Shown in pieces: positions 16,834-26,402 of a DNA stretch of 64,000 bases. This DNA comes from Rhodospirillaceae bacterium MC! (GTDB lineage Bacteria > Pseudomonadota > Alphaproteobacteria > MC1): positions 243,583 through 307,582 of the forward strand of contig NQOV01000007.1 in the NCBI GenBank assembly GCA_002632265.1, in the 5' to 3' direction. The notes under the pieces are model-generated. The model worked only from the letters and a program-made list of their open reading frames with translations. It had not been told where the DNA came from and did not search any database. Positions within the stretch are counted from its first letter, which is position 1. Each line of letters begins with the position of its first letter. A program made the position numbers and the translations under genes.

Positions 16834-17832
16834 ATGATAACATCAATTTTTCCATTCACAAGACCAAGACGCTTACGACAAAATCATCAAATTAGATCTC
16901 TAGTACGAGAGAATACTTTAAGCGTTGATGATCTGATTTTGCCGATGTTTGTTATTGAAGGCGAAAACATCAGCGAAGATATTACAACAATGCCGAATGT
17001 CAAACGTTATTCTGTGGATCTCTTAGTTGCTAAGGCCATGGAATTATATGAGCTTGGCATAAAGGCAATTGCCTTATTTCCTATCGTTAGTGATGAGCTG
17101 AAAAGCGAATTGTGTGAAGAATCTTATAATGAGCAGAATCTTATTTGTAGAACAATTAGAGCCTTAAAAGAGAAAATACCCCACATGTTAGTTATCGCCG
17201 ATGTGGCTCTTGATCCTTATAATATCAATGGTCATGACGGTCTTACAGTTAATGGCGAAATTCTCAACGATGAAACCATAGATATACTGTGCAAGCAAGC
17301 CCTATCTTGTGCCAAAGCAGGAGCTGACATTCTCGCTCCATCTGATATGATGGACGGACGAATTATCGCCATTCGTGAAATACTAGAAGGCAACGATTTT
17401 TCCCATGTGGCAATTGTTTCTTATAGTGCGAAATATTGTAGCTCATTTTATGGCCCTTTCCGTGATGCGGTCGGGTCAGGCTCTGCTCTTAAGGGCGATA
17501 AAAAAACCTATCAAATGGATCCCGCCAATGCAAAAGAGGCCTTACGAGAAATTGCTCTCGATATCGAAGAAAGTGCCGACGCTATCATCATTAAACCAGG
17601 CATAGCCTATTTAGATATCGTCTCACAAGCCAAAGAAAACTTTAATGTGCCGATTTTTTCCTATCAAGTAAGTGGCGAATACGCCATGATAAAATTTGCC
17701 TCCCAACACAAAGCCATAGACCACGATCAAGCCATGCTAGAAAGCCTACTCGCTTTCAAACGTGCTGGAGCAGATTGCATACTAACATACTTCGCCGAAG
17801 ACGTAGCCAAGATCCTTAAAGAACAGAAGTAA
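16834..17832 (+). CDS. hemB: Delta-aminolevulinic acid dehydratase (porphobilinogen synthase)
   Basis: 332 aa from the ATG at 16834 (MITSIFPFTRPRRLR), with AAAGGA upstream; a longer frame back to 16756 overlaps the promoter. It condenses two aminolevulinate molecules to porphobilinogen in heme synthesis. Active-site lysines lie in YSAKYCSSFYGPFRDA and IIIKPGIAYLD. The metal-binding loop reads DVALDPYNINGHDG, the Asp-type (magnesium-dependent) version rather than the Cys-rich zinc type. A 14 bp hairpin follows the stop. Confidence 0.95.
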   Translation: MITSIFPFTRPRRLRQNHQIRSLVRENTLSVDDLILPMFVIEGENISEDITTMPNVKRYSVDLLVAKAMELYELGIKAIALFPIVSDELKSELCEESYNEQNLICRTIRALKEKIPHMLVIADVALDPYNINGHDGLTVNGEILNDETIDILCKQALSCAKAGADILAPSDMMDGRIIAIREILEGNDFSHVAIVSYSAKYCSSFYGPFRDAVGSGSALKGDKKTYQMDPANAKEALREIALDIEESADAIIIKPGIAYLDIVSQAKENFNVPIFSYQVSGEYAMIKFASQHKAIDHDQAMLESLLAFKRAGADCILTYFAEDVAKILKEQK

Positions 17833-17845
17833 GACCAAATTATAT

Positions 17846-17879
17846 AAGCATGATGACATATACTCATGTCATCATGCTT
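17846..17879. terminator. hemB 3' hairpin, related to the palindromic family apex
   Basis: Perfect 14 bp stem: AAGCATGATGACAT (17846-17859) / ATGTCATCATGCTT (17866-17879) with loop ATACTC. It lies between convergent hemB and the XRE gene and may act as a terminator, though no T run follows. The continuation TTTAAGGTACATATTA matches the inner arm of the palindromic elements, so it is probably a truncated member. Confidence 0.65.
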
Positions 17880-17991
17880 TAAGGTACATATTATATTCCT
17901 GCCTATTATATTTCTTCCTATTACATTCCTGTCTATTTACTCTAAATTAAGTATAGGCAGATTTTTTGGTTTTACGGATGAATGGCTATAT

Positions 17992-18435
17992 TTATTTTGC
18001 TTTTGCTGGTGATTCGGCAATGGTGGTTACCATTGAGATTATACTCATTTTAACATCATAACTTTCTATGTTTCTGATAGCGTCAATTAAAGTGTTTTCC
18101 ATATCAATATCGGAAATTCTTGGGACATTTTTGATGTTCTGACGACTTTCTAAGGTTTTCTTAGTTCTAGCGGGTCTTCTGCTCACTAGTGTTTGTTCTG
18201 TTTTTTCAATCGGTTGTAGGAAATTTTCTAAGGACGTATCTAAAATAATTGCTAATCTTTTTAAAAGACTTACAGTGATTTTACTAAGACCTTGTTCATA
18301 TTTCTGGATCTGTTGGGCAGAAAGCTCTAATTGATCTGCTAAACCCTTTTGAGTGTAGTTCTGTTGCACTCTGTGAATTTTAATCCATATACCGATACTT
18401 TTATCTATATTGTCATTCTCATCTATATTATTCAT
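17992..18435 (-). CDS. XRE-family helix-turn-helix regulator
   Basis: 147 aa. Residues about 13-70 form a Cro/CI-type HTH: WIKIHRVQQNYTQKGLADQL is followed by LSAQQIQKYEQGLSKI as the recognition region, then LLKRLAIILDTSLENFL. The C-terminal half is charged, with no recognisable ligand domain; this architecture is common in alphaproteobacterial single-domain regulators. Targets unknown. Divergent from nusB across a 434 bp AT-rich gap that could hold its operator. Confidence 0.85.
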   Translation of the reverse strand: MNNIDENDNIDKSIGIWIKIHRVQQNYTQKGLADQLELSAQQIQKYEQGLSKITVSLLKRLAIILDTSLENFLQPIEKTEQTLVSRRPARTKKTLESRQNIKNVPRISDIDMENTLIDAIRNIESYDVKMSIISMVTTIAESPAKAK

Positions 18436-18869
18436 AATATACCTCGCTTTATAAATTTTAAATGCACGTCTAATAGTAGCTAAAGAATGCTTACTTTACA
18501 ACCCTAATATTCATACGAATCCATAATGGTTTAATAACATATATTATCATAGTTACTAGAATTATTAAGACTGTATATTATATGTAAATATAAAATAAAA
18601 AAAATCAACTAAATAATGAATTAAAATCTTGATTCGTTAAAAATTACAAGAAATAGTTAGTTTTTTCAAAAAATAATTCTTATTTCATGATTTTTTTGAA
18701 AAAAATTATACAGACATTAGAAAAAAAACATTGTAATACTTTCTAAAATAATGTATTATGAATAAATGTATAAATTAGAGTTGTGAATACTATCTAACAT
18801 GATATATTCTTAGTGTATGACTCAAAACTAATTTAGACAACGTATAAAGTGTAAAACAGAGAAACTTTT
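18436..18869. other. Intergenic region between the XRE regulator and nusB
   Basis: Very AT-rich, with no gene seen. It contains a perfect-looking 14 bp inverted repeat of T6C A6 type (about 18661-18674 and 18688-18703) and a promoter candidate TTGTAA (18731-18736), 17 nt spacer, TATTAT (18754-18759) directed toward nusB. The inverted repeat could be an operator for the adjacent regulator, but nothing tests this. Confidence 0.5.
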
Positions 18870-19349
18870 ATGAACGCAGATCTTTCACCGCTATTACCTA
18901 GAACCTTATCTAGAATATTAGCGACTCAAGCATTATATATAATAGAGACACAAAACAGTATACCTGATATTATAATCAATGATTTTCTCGATGATCGTTG
19001 GAAGATTAATGAAAAATCTTTCACTGCTCAAGATAGATTTGATAACATCTCAATAACAGAAGCCAACAAAGAATTCTTTGTGGAACTGGTTGAAGGCGTT
19101 ATGGAAAATAAAGAAATGATTGATCAAATAATTGGCGGTCAACTTTTAAAGGGTCGAACTATTGATAAATTAGATAATATAGTTAAATATATTCTAGAAA
19201 TAGGTATATTTGAAATAGTATTCAAGCAAGAAAATAAAAACAACATAGTTATTAATGAATGTATTAATGTTTGTCATTGTTTTTTCTCTCCCACTAGTAA
19301 ATCTAAATTTGTTAATGGTGTCCTTGATAAAGTAGCAAAAAATATATAA
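18870..19349 (+). CDS. nusB: Transcription antitermination factor NusB
   Basis: 159 aa all-helical protein, usual length. Motifs: LSRILATQALYIIE at the N-terminus, FVELVEGVMENKEMIDQIIGGQL, and the conserved C-terminal block VVINECINVCHCFFSPTSKSKFVNGVLDKVAK (typically INEAVELAKxF...KFVNGVLD). It acts with NusE in rRNA antitermination. The rib genes that usually precede nusB in alphaproteobacteria are not here. The FliL-like gene follows after 24 nt. Confidence 0.93.
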   Translation: MNADLSPLLPRTLSRILATQALYIIETQNSIPDIIINDFLDDRWKINEKSFTAQDRFDNISITEANKEFFVELVEGVMENKEMIDQIIGGQLLKGRTIDKLDNIVKYILEIGIFEIVFKQENKNNIVINECINVCHCFFSPTSKSKFVNGVLDKVAKNI

Positions 19350-19373
19350 TATCACATTTGGAGTTTAATTGTA

Positions 19374-19832
19374 ATGGGGAAAATAATAGCAATAGCAATT
19401 GCCATACTAGTCATACTTGGTAGCGGTGTCGGTGTCATGAAATTCATGCACTTAGGACCGTTTAAAGAAAAGGTTGTAACCAAAGCTAAAATACAACAAA
19501 AAAAATTAGAAGAACATAAAATCTATTTGGACGTACCTGTAATTAAAGTCCCTGTAATTATCGACGGTAAATCAACCCACGTACTACAATTTATTTTCGC
19601 CATTAATGTTAAAAACCTTAACGATCAAGCCTTGGTAATGCCATTTATGCCACGTATTCAAGATCTATTTTTCTCTGAATTATATACCTATTTGCCCTAT
19701 TACTTCACACGTAAAAAAGTACTCGATCTACGAATCATTAAAGGACGCCTACAACGAGTTGTCAACAAACTCGGTCTCGGCGATATCATCCAAGAAATCC
19801 TAGTAACCACCGTTGTCGACAACCCCGGATAA
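19374..19832 (+). CDS. Membrane-anchored FliL-like protein
   Basis: 152 aa: one N-terminal signal-anchor helix (residues about 3-22, IIAIAIAILVILGSGVGVM) and a periplasmic domain with YLDVPVIKVPVII...HVLQFIFAINVKN and a C-terminal VVNKLGLGDIIQEILVTTVVDNPG. This resembles FliL-like basal-body-associated proteins, which share the short anchor and the LRV.L.../I..IL.T..V pattern. There are no flagellar genes nearby, so a flagellar role is not claimed. Likely co-transcribed with nusB. Confidence 0.6.
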   Translation: MGKIIAIAIAILVILGSGVGVMKFMHLGPFKEKVVTKAKIQQKKLEEHKIYLDVPVIKVPVIIDGKSTHVLQFIFAINVKNLNDQALVMPFMPRIQDLFFSELYTYLPYYFTRKKVLDLRIIKGRLQRVVNKLGLGDIIQEILVTTVVDNPG

Positions 19833-19850
19833 CCCCTAGGAAACTAAGAT

Positions 19851-19910
19851 AAAAGATAAAAAGGTAAAGCTAAAGTATGGATTAGCTTTATCTTTCTCTT
19901 TCTCTTTTCT
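19851..19910 (+). terminator. Terminator after the nusB operon
   Basis: Stem TAAAGCTAA (19865-19873) / TTAGCTTTA (19882-19890), extended by AAAGATAAA against TCTTT, followed by a pyrimidine-rich T tract. Confidence 0.6.
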
Positions 19911-19948
19911 GCTAACAACTCCTAAATATTGTTATTCCATATTATAAA

Positions 19949-20208
19949 AGAACATCACAAATAAAAAGGACTGTTTTATATTGTATTTGTTATTATTATT
20001 GCTGGCCTAAAGTTAGATATGATATAAAGATATCTATTACTACTTTAAGTATTATTTAATAAAATGGCTGTTTTTAGATATATGACTAATTTATTATAAT
20101 ACATTTAAAATAGTAGTATATATACTTACATTAGATTTAGTTTAGGCCAGCAACAACAATAACAAACAGAGTATAAAAAAACATCAGTATTAAACATAGG
20201 GATGTTAT
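19949..20208. repeat. GGCC inverted-repeat element, copy A
   Basis: Core arms of 30 nt (19982-20011 and 20141-20170) are inverted repeats matching at 26 of 30 positions, each containing GCTGGCCTAAA / TTTAGGCCAGC. Homology to copy B (43900-44150, opposite orientation) extends outward to AGAACATCAC (19949) on the left and, at the right, to AAAAAACATCA and then GATGTT. The interior of about 130 bp is AT-rich and non-coding but alignable with copy B, for example TATTTAATAAAAT against CTTTAATAAAAT. This looks like a miniature transposable or structured-RNA element. Confidence 0.75.
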
Positions 20209-20306
20209 ACACATCAATGTTAAACATATAAATATTACGCATAGCGATATTATACAAGATCACTTTCATCACACTCCAGTACATGCGATCAAACATGCTA
20301 TGTTTA

Positions 20307-20650
20307 GACCGCCTGTCAAGACCTCCGCCTAAAGAGTGCGACCGTCTGTCAAGACATCTATCCAAAGAGTGCGACCGTCTGTCAAGACATCCACCTAAAG
20401 AGTGCAACCGTCTGTCAAGACATCTATCCAAAGAGTGCGACTGTCTGTCAAGACATCTATCCAAAGAGTGCGACCGTCTGTCAAGACATCCACCTAAAGA
20501 GTGCGACTGTCTGTCAAGACATCCACCTAAAGAGTGCGACTGTCTGTCAAGACATCTATCCAAAGAGTGCGACTGTCTGTTAAGACATCCACCTAAAGAG
20601 TGCGACTGTCTGTTAAGACATCCACCTAAAGAGTGCGACTGTCTGTCAAG
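20307..20650. repeat. 33 bp minisatellite, ten copies
   Basis: Ten full head-to-tail copies of a 33 bp unit plus a partial one; the unit includes CTGTCAAGACATC and AAAGAGTGCGAC. Two unit types alternate irregularly (ATCCACCT or ATCTATCC before AAAGAGTGC). Each unit contains the small palindrome GTCTGTCAAGAC. Reading frames stay open on both strands because 33 is divisible by three, but differences between copies change amino acids in the frames checked, so I do not call a gene. It lies between copy A of the GGCC element and the polA 3' end. Confidence 0.9.
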
Positions 20651-20703
20651 GGATATGCTCGAATGGGATATAATAAGGTCATATTTATATCGAAAAGTGT
20701 GGA

Positions 20704-23700
20704 TTAGTGGGCGTCGTACCAGTTATCAGCGATACCGATGTCGGCGATTAGGGGGATGGATACATTTAACTCTTGAGTGATTTTTTCCATTTCTACTTTT
20801 ACTATTTGGGATACTTCTTCGGCTTTATCTTTTGGGGATTCAATGATGAGTTCGTCATGGACTTGTAAGAGTAGTTCTGCTCCAAGTGTTGCGTATTTTT
20901 CGCTTAGGGTTTTTTCTACGTTGATCATGGCACGTTTGATGATGTCGGCTGCTCCGCCTTGGATTGGGGAGTTAATGGCCACACGTTCCACATTTGTTAC
21001 AAATCTTGGTTTAAGTTCTGGCAATGCACATTTTCGCCCTTGGAATGTGGTAACAAAAGGATATTTATGGGCAAGATCCTTTTGTTTTGCCATGTAGGAT
21101 TGAATGCCTGGATATTGCTTAAAATAAGCGTCTATATAGCTTTTCGCTTCGCCATTACTAATTCCCAATTGACCAGCTAAACCGAAAGCACCCATGCCGT
21201 ATACGATACCGAAATTAATGGATTTCGCCTTTCTGCGATCATCAGGAGACACATCTTCCAAAGGCATACCGAAAGCTTGCGAGGCGGTTAATGAGTGGAC
21301 GTCGATTCCATTATGAAAAGCATATTTTAAGCTTTCCACATCGGCAACATGAGCCAAGAGACGTAATTCCACTTGGGAATAATCTACCGATATCAACATA
21401 TGATCTTTCTTGGCAATGAACACTTTACGGATCTTTTGCCCTGCTTCTGTGCGAATGGGGATATTTTGCAAGTTGGGGTTGGATGAAGATAATCTCCCTG
21501 TGGATGTGCCTGTCATAAGATAGGATGTATGAACTCTATTTGTATTTTCATTAATGGCAGAAAGCAAGCCTAATACGTAGGTATTCTTTAGCTTTTCCAC
21601 TTCTCGCCATGCGATAATTTTATTGGGGAAATTTATTTGATCCTCATCATTTAGGCTTTCGCATGTGCCTTCCTTTGCCAGTTTGTGCAGGATTTTTTCA
21701 TCGGTTTTCCAAGCTCCTGCCTTGGTTTTTGCTCCGCCTTTGTATCCCATATGCTCAAATAGGATTTCGCCCAATTGTTTCGGCGAGCCGATATTAAATT
21801 CAGTGCCTGCGATTTCGTATATTTCGCTCTGTAACTCGTTGGATTTTAAGGTGAATTCCTTTTCTAATTCTAAAAGTTGATTCTTATCCACATGAATGCC
21901 ACGGCTTTCCATTTTGTTTAAGACATCAATTAACGGACGCTCAAAGAATTCATACATACGAGCCATTTTTTCATTGTTCATACGATGTTTTAAGACTGCA
22001 TATAAACGGAAAGCATAATCGGAATCTTCTGCTCCATATTCTATGGCATCTTGCTTATTAACATAGCTAAAATTTGCGAGTTTATTCTTGCCTTTACCCA
22101 TAAGATCGCTAAATTTTATCATATCATGATTAAAATACAACTTAGCAAGCTCATCTAAGCTATGTTTATGGCTTGTGCTATCTAAAACATAGGACATTAC
22201 TAAAGTATCATCCATAGGATAGACATTAATATCCCCATTTTTTGGATTGCTTAATATTTTAGTATCATATTTAGTATTATGGGCGATCTTTAGGATTGTT
22301 TTATCTTCTAAAACATCTCTTAATATTTCATAAGCTTGGGATATGTTGTTAATGATTAGATCTTTGCTATCTATTTCATTTTTATGAGTATTTTCCTTAA
22401 TGATAGGTTCATCGCTCTCCATCAGGAAAAGATCTCCGCTTTTTTCCTTTTCGTTCTCATTCTCGTTGGCATTTTCCTTTTGCCACACATGAGCAAAGGG
22501 AATATATACCGCCTCGCCCATACTATGCGAAAGGGATATCCCCACAAGATCAGCTTGTAAAGCGTCAAGGCTTGTTGTTTCCGTATCAAAGGCAAGAATG
22601 GGCTTGTTTTTTGCCACATTCATAAAGGCTTTTAGCTCGCTAATTGTCTCGATAGCCCTATAGTTTTTCTCTATATTACTAAATTGCTTGGCAAAAGATA
22701 CATAATCATATGACGAACTTAAAGCCTGCGAATTATTATCATTATTATTATCATTATTGTCATTGGTATTTGCATGGGCATTTTTTTCGCTTTCTATGAT
22801 TTTATTTTTGCTAACTTTTAGCTTGTTGATCAAAGACTTAAAGCCATGTTTAAAATAGAAATCATATAGATTATCGTCAGATATTTCCGTGCTGTAATAA
22901 CTATATTCATGATCTAAGGGAACATCGGTAACTAGGGTTACTAATTTTTTAGATAAATGGGCGTCATCGGTAAACTCTTGGAGATTCTCACGGCGTTTTT
23001 TTGTGAATAATTTATGAGTGAAAGAACTATCATGAGCTTTTTCCATTAGGGTTTCAATGTCGCCAAATTCGTTAATGAGTTGAGCAGATATCTTCGGGCC
23101 GATCCCTGGAATACCTGGGATATTATCGGCACTATCGCCTGATAATGCTTGAACTTCGATGACCTTTTCTGGAGAAACGCCGAATTTTTCCAATACTTCG
23201 TTTATAGTTATCTTCTTGTGTTTCATGGTATCTAGCATGGATACTTTATCATTAACCAACTGCATGAGATCCTTATCAGAAGAAACAATAATCACTTGAA
23301 CATCGTCCTTTTTTGCTTGAGTGGCAAGGGTGGCGATAACGTCATCGGCCTCATACCCGATCTTTTCCACCACAGGCAAGCCGAAAGCGTTTATGGCATC
23401 ACGAATTAAGGGAAATTGCGGAATTAACTCTTCAGGCAAGGGCGGACGATGGGCCTTATACTCTCCATAGATATCATTACGGAATGTTCTCTTCCCTGCG
23501 TCAAAGACTGCTACCACATAATCATTTTTGAAGGTATTTCTTAAGCCTGTTAACATACTACAAACGCCAAAAACCGAATTAATTGGCACATTTTCAGGAT
23601 TCGTCATGGTTGGAGGAATGGAATGGAATGCTCGAAATATCAAGCCTGATACGTCGATTAAATATAATTTTTTACTGCTATCTTTTTCATTCATGATCTT

Positions 23701-23751
23701 GGGTACTTTCTTTGGCGTGCTTTGGCGTGTTTTGTTTGCTAATATATTCAT
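20704..23751 (-). CDS. polA: DNA polymerase I
   Basis: About 1015 aa from the ATG at 23751. A GTG further up lies in the likely -10 region, and the ATG at 23694 (MNEKDSSKKLYLIDVSG) is an equally good start by homology. The 5'-nuclease domain occupies the first third. The 3'-5' exonuclease is intact: FDTETTSL (DxE), AHNTKYD and YGAEDSDYAF. Polymerase motifs follow: A in SVDYSQVELRLLAHV, B in RRKAKSINFGIVYG, C in QVHDELIIE. Two low-complexity insertions stand out: an Asn/Asp run in the linker before the exonuclease, and a KENANENENEKEK insertion inside the exonuclease domain. Longer than usual for that reason. Confidence 0.95.
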   Translation of the reverse strand: MNILANKTRQSTPKKVPKIMNEKDSSKKLYLIDVSGLIFRAFHSIPPTMTNPENVPINSVFGVCSMLTGLRNTFKNDYVVAVFDAGKRTFRNDIYGEYKAHRPPLPEELIPQFPLIRDAINAFGLPVVEKIGYEADDVIATLATQAKKDDVQVIIVSSDKDLMQLVNDKVSMLDTMKHKKITINEVLEKFGVSPEKVIEVQALSGDSADNIPGIPGIGPKISAQLINEFGDIETLMEKAHDSSFTHKLFTKKRRENLQEFTDDAHLSKKLVTLVTDVPLDHEYSYYSTEISDDNLYDFYFKHGFKSLINKLKVSKNKIIESEKNAHANTNDNNDNNNDNNSQALSSSYDYVSFAKQFSNIEKNYRAIETISELKAFMNVAKNKPILAFDTETTSLDALQADLVGISLSHSMGEAVYIPFAHVWQKENANENENEKEKSGDLFLMESDEPIIKENTHKNEIDSKDLIINNISQAYEILRDVLEDKTILKIAHNTKYDTKILSNPKNGDINVYPMDDTLVMSYVLDSTSHKHSLDELAKLYFNHDMIKFSDLMGKGKNKLANFSYVNKQDAIEYGAEDSDYAFRLYAVLKHRMNNEKMARMYEFFERPLIDVLNKMESRGIHVDKNQLLELEKEFTLKSNELQSEIYEIAGTEFNIGSPKQLGEILFEHMGYKGGAKTKAGAWKTDEKILHKLAKEGTCESLNDEDQINFPNKIIAWREVEKLKNTYVLGLLSAINENTNRVHTSYLMTGTSTGRLSSSNPNLQNIPIRTEAGQKIRKVFIAKKDHMLISVDYSQVELRLLAHVADVESLKYAFHNGIDVHSLTASQAFGMPLEDVSPDDRRKAKSINFGIVYGMGAFGLAGQLGISNGEAKSYIDAYFKQYPGIQSYMAKQKDLAHKYPFVTTFQGRKCALPELKPRFVTNVERVAINSPIQGGAADIIKRAMINVEKTLSEKYATLGAELLLQVHDELIIESPKDKAEEVSQIVKVEMEKITQELNVSIPLIADIGIADNWYDAH

Positions 23752-23896
23752 ATTGACTTTAGCTCTTACATACACTATAATAGTATCATAATAATATCAT
23801 TATATAAAATATTAATTTATAGCTTAATTTATCACTTAATATAAGTCAAGATAATTCTTAGCATAAGAATCAAGAAACAGAATAAAGGCTCAATCA

Positions 23897-24814
23897 ATGT
23901 CAGATCTAGCAATCGAGATAAAGAACTTAAATAAAACATATCAAAATGGTAAGGTTGCAGTTAAAGATTTAAATTTAAGCATTCCTAAGGGGAGCTTTAT
24001 GGCTCTATTAGGACCCAATGGAGCAGGTAAATCGACGACTATTAATATTATTGCAAGCTTGGTAAATAAAACAAGTGGCACAGTTAAAATCAACGGCTAC
24101 GATATCGATACTGATACTAAAAAAGCCAAGATGTCCATTGGGATTGTAACTCAAGAGATATATTTTGATCCGTTTTTTACCCTAAGAGAAGTTTTAGAGA
24201 TCCAAGCTGGATTGTACGATATCCCCAAAAGCCAACGCAAAACCGACGAACTTCTAGAGGCCATGGATCTCACAGAAAAAGCCAATGTTTCCACAAGAGC
24301 CTTATCTGGTGGGATGAAACGCCGTCTCTTGGTGGCTAAAGCCATGGTCCACAATCCTAAGATCCTAATTCTAGATGAACCCACCGCAGGAGTGGACATC
24401 CAATTACGTCATAATCTATGGGTATATGTGAAAAAACTCAACGCCCAAGGGGTTACCGTGATTCTAACCACTCATTATCTAGAAGAAGCCGAAGATCTGT
24501 GCGAAACAACCGCAATTATCAACAACGGAGCTATGATAACAGTGGATAGCACTAAAAACCTAGTCAATAAGATCGATAAAAAGATCCTATCTGTTACCAC
24601 CGAGCAAAATTTCCCAGATATTAAGGATCAATTCCCTAACTGCATAGTAACAATCAAAGATAATATCGCCGAATTTACCTATAGTTCTACCAAAGTTAAA
24701 ATCCGTGATATTCTCTCAATCATCGCCAGCAACAAGCTTGATATCCAAGATCTATCCACTCAAGAGGGAGATTTAGAAGATATTTTCCTAGAGTTAACCA
24801 ATACATCTTTATAA
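23897..24814 (+). CDS. ABC transporter ATP-binding protein (ABC-2/YadG type)
   Basis: 305 aa. Walker A LGPNGAGKSTT (about residue 38), Q-loop VTQEIYF, signature LSGGMKRRLL, Walker B ILILDEPTAG, H-loop TTHYLEEAEDLCE. Sequence order and the C-terminal extension resemble YadG/DrrA-like ATPases that pair with an ABC-2 permease. No permease gene is adjacent: the next gene runs toward it and abuts it directly. Substrate unknown. Confidence 0.9.
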   Translation: MSDLAIEIKNLNKTYQNGKVAVKDLNLSIPKGSFMALLGPNGAGKSTTINIIASLVNKTSGTVKINGYDIDTDTKKAKMSIGIVTQEIYFDPFFTLREVLEIQAGLYDIPKSQRKTDELLEAMDLTEKANVSTRALSGGMKRRLLVAKAMVHNPKILILDEPTAGVDIQLRHNLWVYVKKLNAQGVTVILTTHYLEEAEDLCETTAIINNGAMITVDSTKNLVNKIDKKILSVTTEQNFPDIKDQFPNCIVTIKDNIAEFTYSSTKVKIRDILSIIASNKLDIQDLSTQEGDLEDIFLELTNTSL

Positions 24815-26203
24815 TTATTTAAATCTAACATTTTTAAGTTGTTGAACTTTAAAAATATTTCTGCGAGTGGTTTTTGCTGTTTGGCGTCTACCAAGACCGT
24901 CGAGAATTGTTAGGGCTAATTTGAAATATTTTTCTGCTTCTAAAAGTTCGGTGGATTCACTTTCGTAGCGTTTAGCTATGGTAAAATATACACTTCCGAT
25001 GTTATTATAGGTTTGGGCGATAAGTTCGTCCTTGCCTCTTGTATCAAGCTTAATGAAATCTAGAACCTTAAAGAATGTATTAAGTGCCGAATCAAAGTTC
25101 TTTCGCTTAATTGCCAGATTGGAAATATCAAGCAAAATCAAGCCCTGTTGCAAGGTAGATTCTATCCACATATTAGGATACTCATCTTGAGTAAAAACAT
25201 TCAGAGCGAAATTTATGGCGTTAAATCCAGAACGTAAAATATCAATATGCCCATTTAATCGCCCAAGACGTTGCATGGCCGTACCTGCTTTCATCCACGC
25301 CATGGCATAATCTAGCGGATACACATATTGATCCAAAGATGTACCAATATCTTGCCATGCGTCGGCAGCCTTTTCTAAAAATGACGGATCTTTCTCATCT
25401 TCGCCGATGATCATATGAAGACTTGCAAGGCGATTCTTATGAATTAACCACATGGCAGGAGAAGTCTCTTTGTTGGCGATGATGTCAGCTCTCTCGATGA
25501 TTTCGCAGGCGATGAAATACCATGTTGCGTCCCCTGATTTTCCCAAGCTAGCGTAGGCGGTACTCAAGAGCGAGAATACCGCAAATTGTTGTTCTCTTGT
25601 GTAATGGCTTGGCATGGAATTTTGTAAGAGATCTTCAACGGTTTCCGCTTGTTGTGCGAGAATAGATCTTAAATATACCTGCTGTGATGAATAATAGGAT
25701 CTTACACCCACAAGCAAGGCAAGATGTATCATCTCCACATCAAAATCACTAAGGGGCAAATAAAACTCCAAAGCGTCCTCAATGGATAAATCGCCAATGG
25801 TGTTTGATGTTTGCTCAAATGGGGTAAAATTTAAGATGACTTTGTTATCTGCCTTATAATATTCGCCCCATATGGTGATATCAGCGTCAAGCTTTGCCAT
25901 CCAATTCCTTGAGCGTGCTATGGCTTCATCTCTGTGATTATGCCAATCTTCATGGCTTTGGGTTACAAGTTTCCCTAGGGATTTTTGTGAGTTGATCCCT
26001 TCTAGATTTTTAATTTTATTGTGAATTATTTTTGTTAAGCCCTCGGCCCCTGCTCCTGTAAACTGTCCTACAATCACATGAGCTCCAGCGTACATATTTA
26101 AGGGGTAATGACTTTCCACCGCTGGAGCAGATAGTAAATTATTACTATTCTTAGGTGGGGTAAATAGCTTTTTAACTAATTCAGAGACTGCCAATTCACT
26201 CAT
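24815..26203 (-). CDS. Tetratricopeptide-like helical repeat protein
   Basis: 462 aa. The N-terminal part (about 40-150) contains MYAGAHVIVGQFTGAGAEG and an alpha/beta segment DADITIWGEYYKADNKVILNF. The C-terminal 300 residues are helical, with TPR-like pairs such as ELIAQTYNNIGSVYFTIAKRY...EAEKYFKLALTIL. The first part recalls the nucleotide/sugar-sensing domain found with TPRs in alphaproteobacteria, but I cannot name it. Its stop directly abuts the stop of the convergent ABC gene, leaving no room for a terminator. Confidence 0.65.
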   Translation of the reverse strand: MSELAVSELVKKLFTPPKNSNNLLSAPAVESHYPLNMYAGAHVIVGQFTGAGAEGLTKIIHNKIKNLEGINSQKSLGKLVTQSHEDWHNHRDEAIARSRNWMAKLDADITIWGEYYKADNKVILNFTPFEQTSNTIGDLSIEDALEFYLPLSDFDVEMIHLALLVGVRSYYSSQQVYLRSILAQQAETVEDLLQNSMPSHYTREQQFAVFSLLSTAYASLGKSGDATWYFIACEIIERADIIANKETSPAMWLIHKNRLASLHMIIGEDEKDPSFLEKAADAWQDIGTSLDQYVYPLDYAMAWMKAGTAMQRLGRLNGHIDILRSGFNAINFALNVFTQDEYPNMWIESTLQQGLILLDISNLAIKRKNFDSALNTFFKVLDFIKLDTRGKDELIAQTYNNIGSVYFTIAKRYESESTELLEAEKYFKLALTILDGLGRRQTAKTTRRNIFKVQQLKNVRFK

Positions 26204-26402
26204 AAGTTCTTCCTTGTTTTCGCACTTGTTTTCGTACTTGTTTTAGCACTTGTTTCGCAATAAGTTGTATAAATATTGTGTTATGATAAAAAAATGGTTG
26301 ACTATATTTCTATTTAAGATAGTATATAGAGTATAGAATTATATATTTAGTTATCCCTAAATTTAATATAACATTTTATTTAACAAATAACAAGAGAAAG
26401 CT

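Noticed and set aside
20307-20650. CRISPR array
   Set aside because: Units are contiguous with no unique spacers and no cas genes are present.
20126-20780. Two open frames across the 33 bp minisatellite
   Set aside because: Openness follows from the period being a multiple of three; no Shine-Dalgarno, no family, and copy differences change residues.
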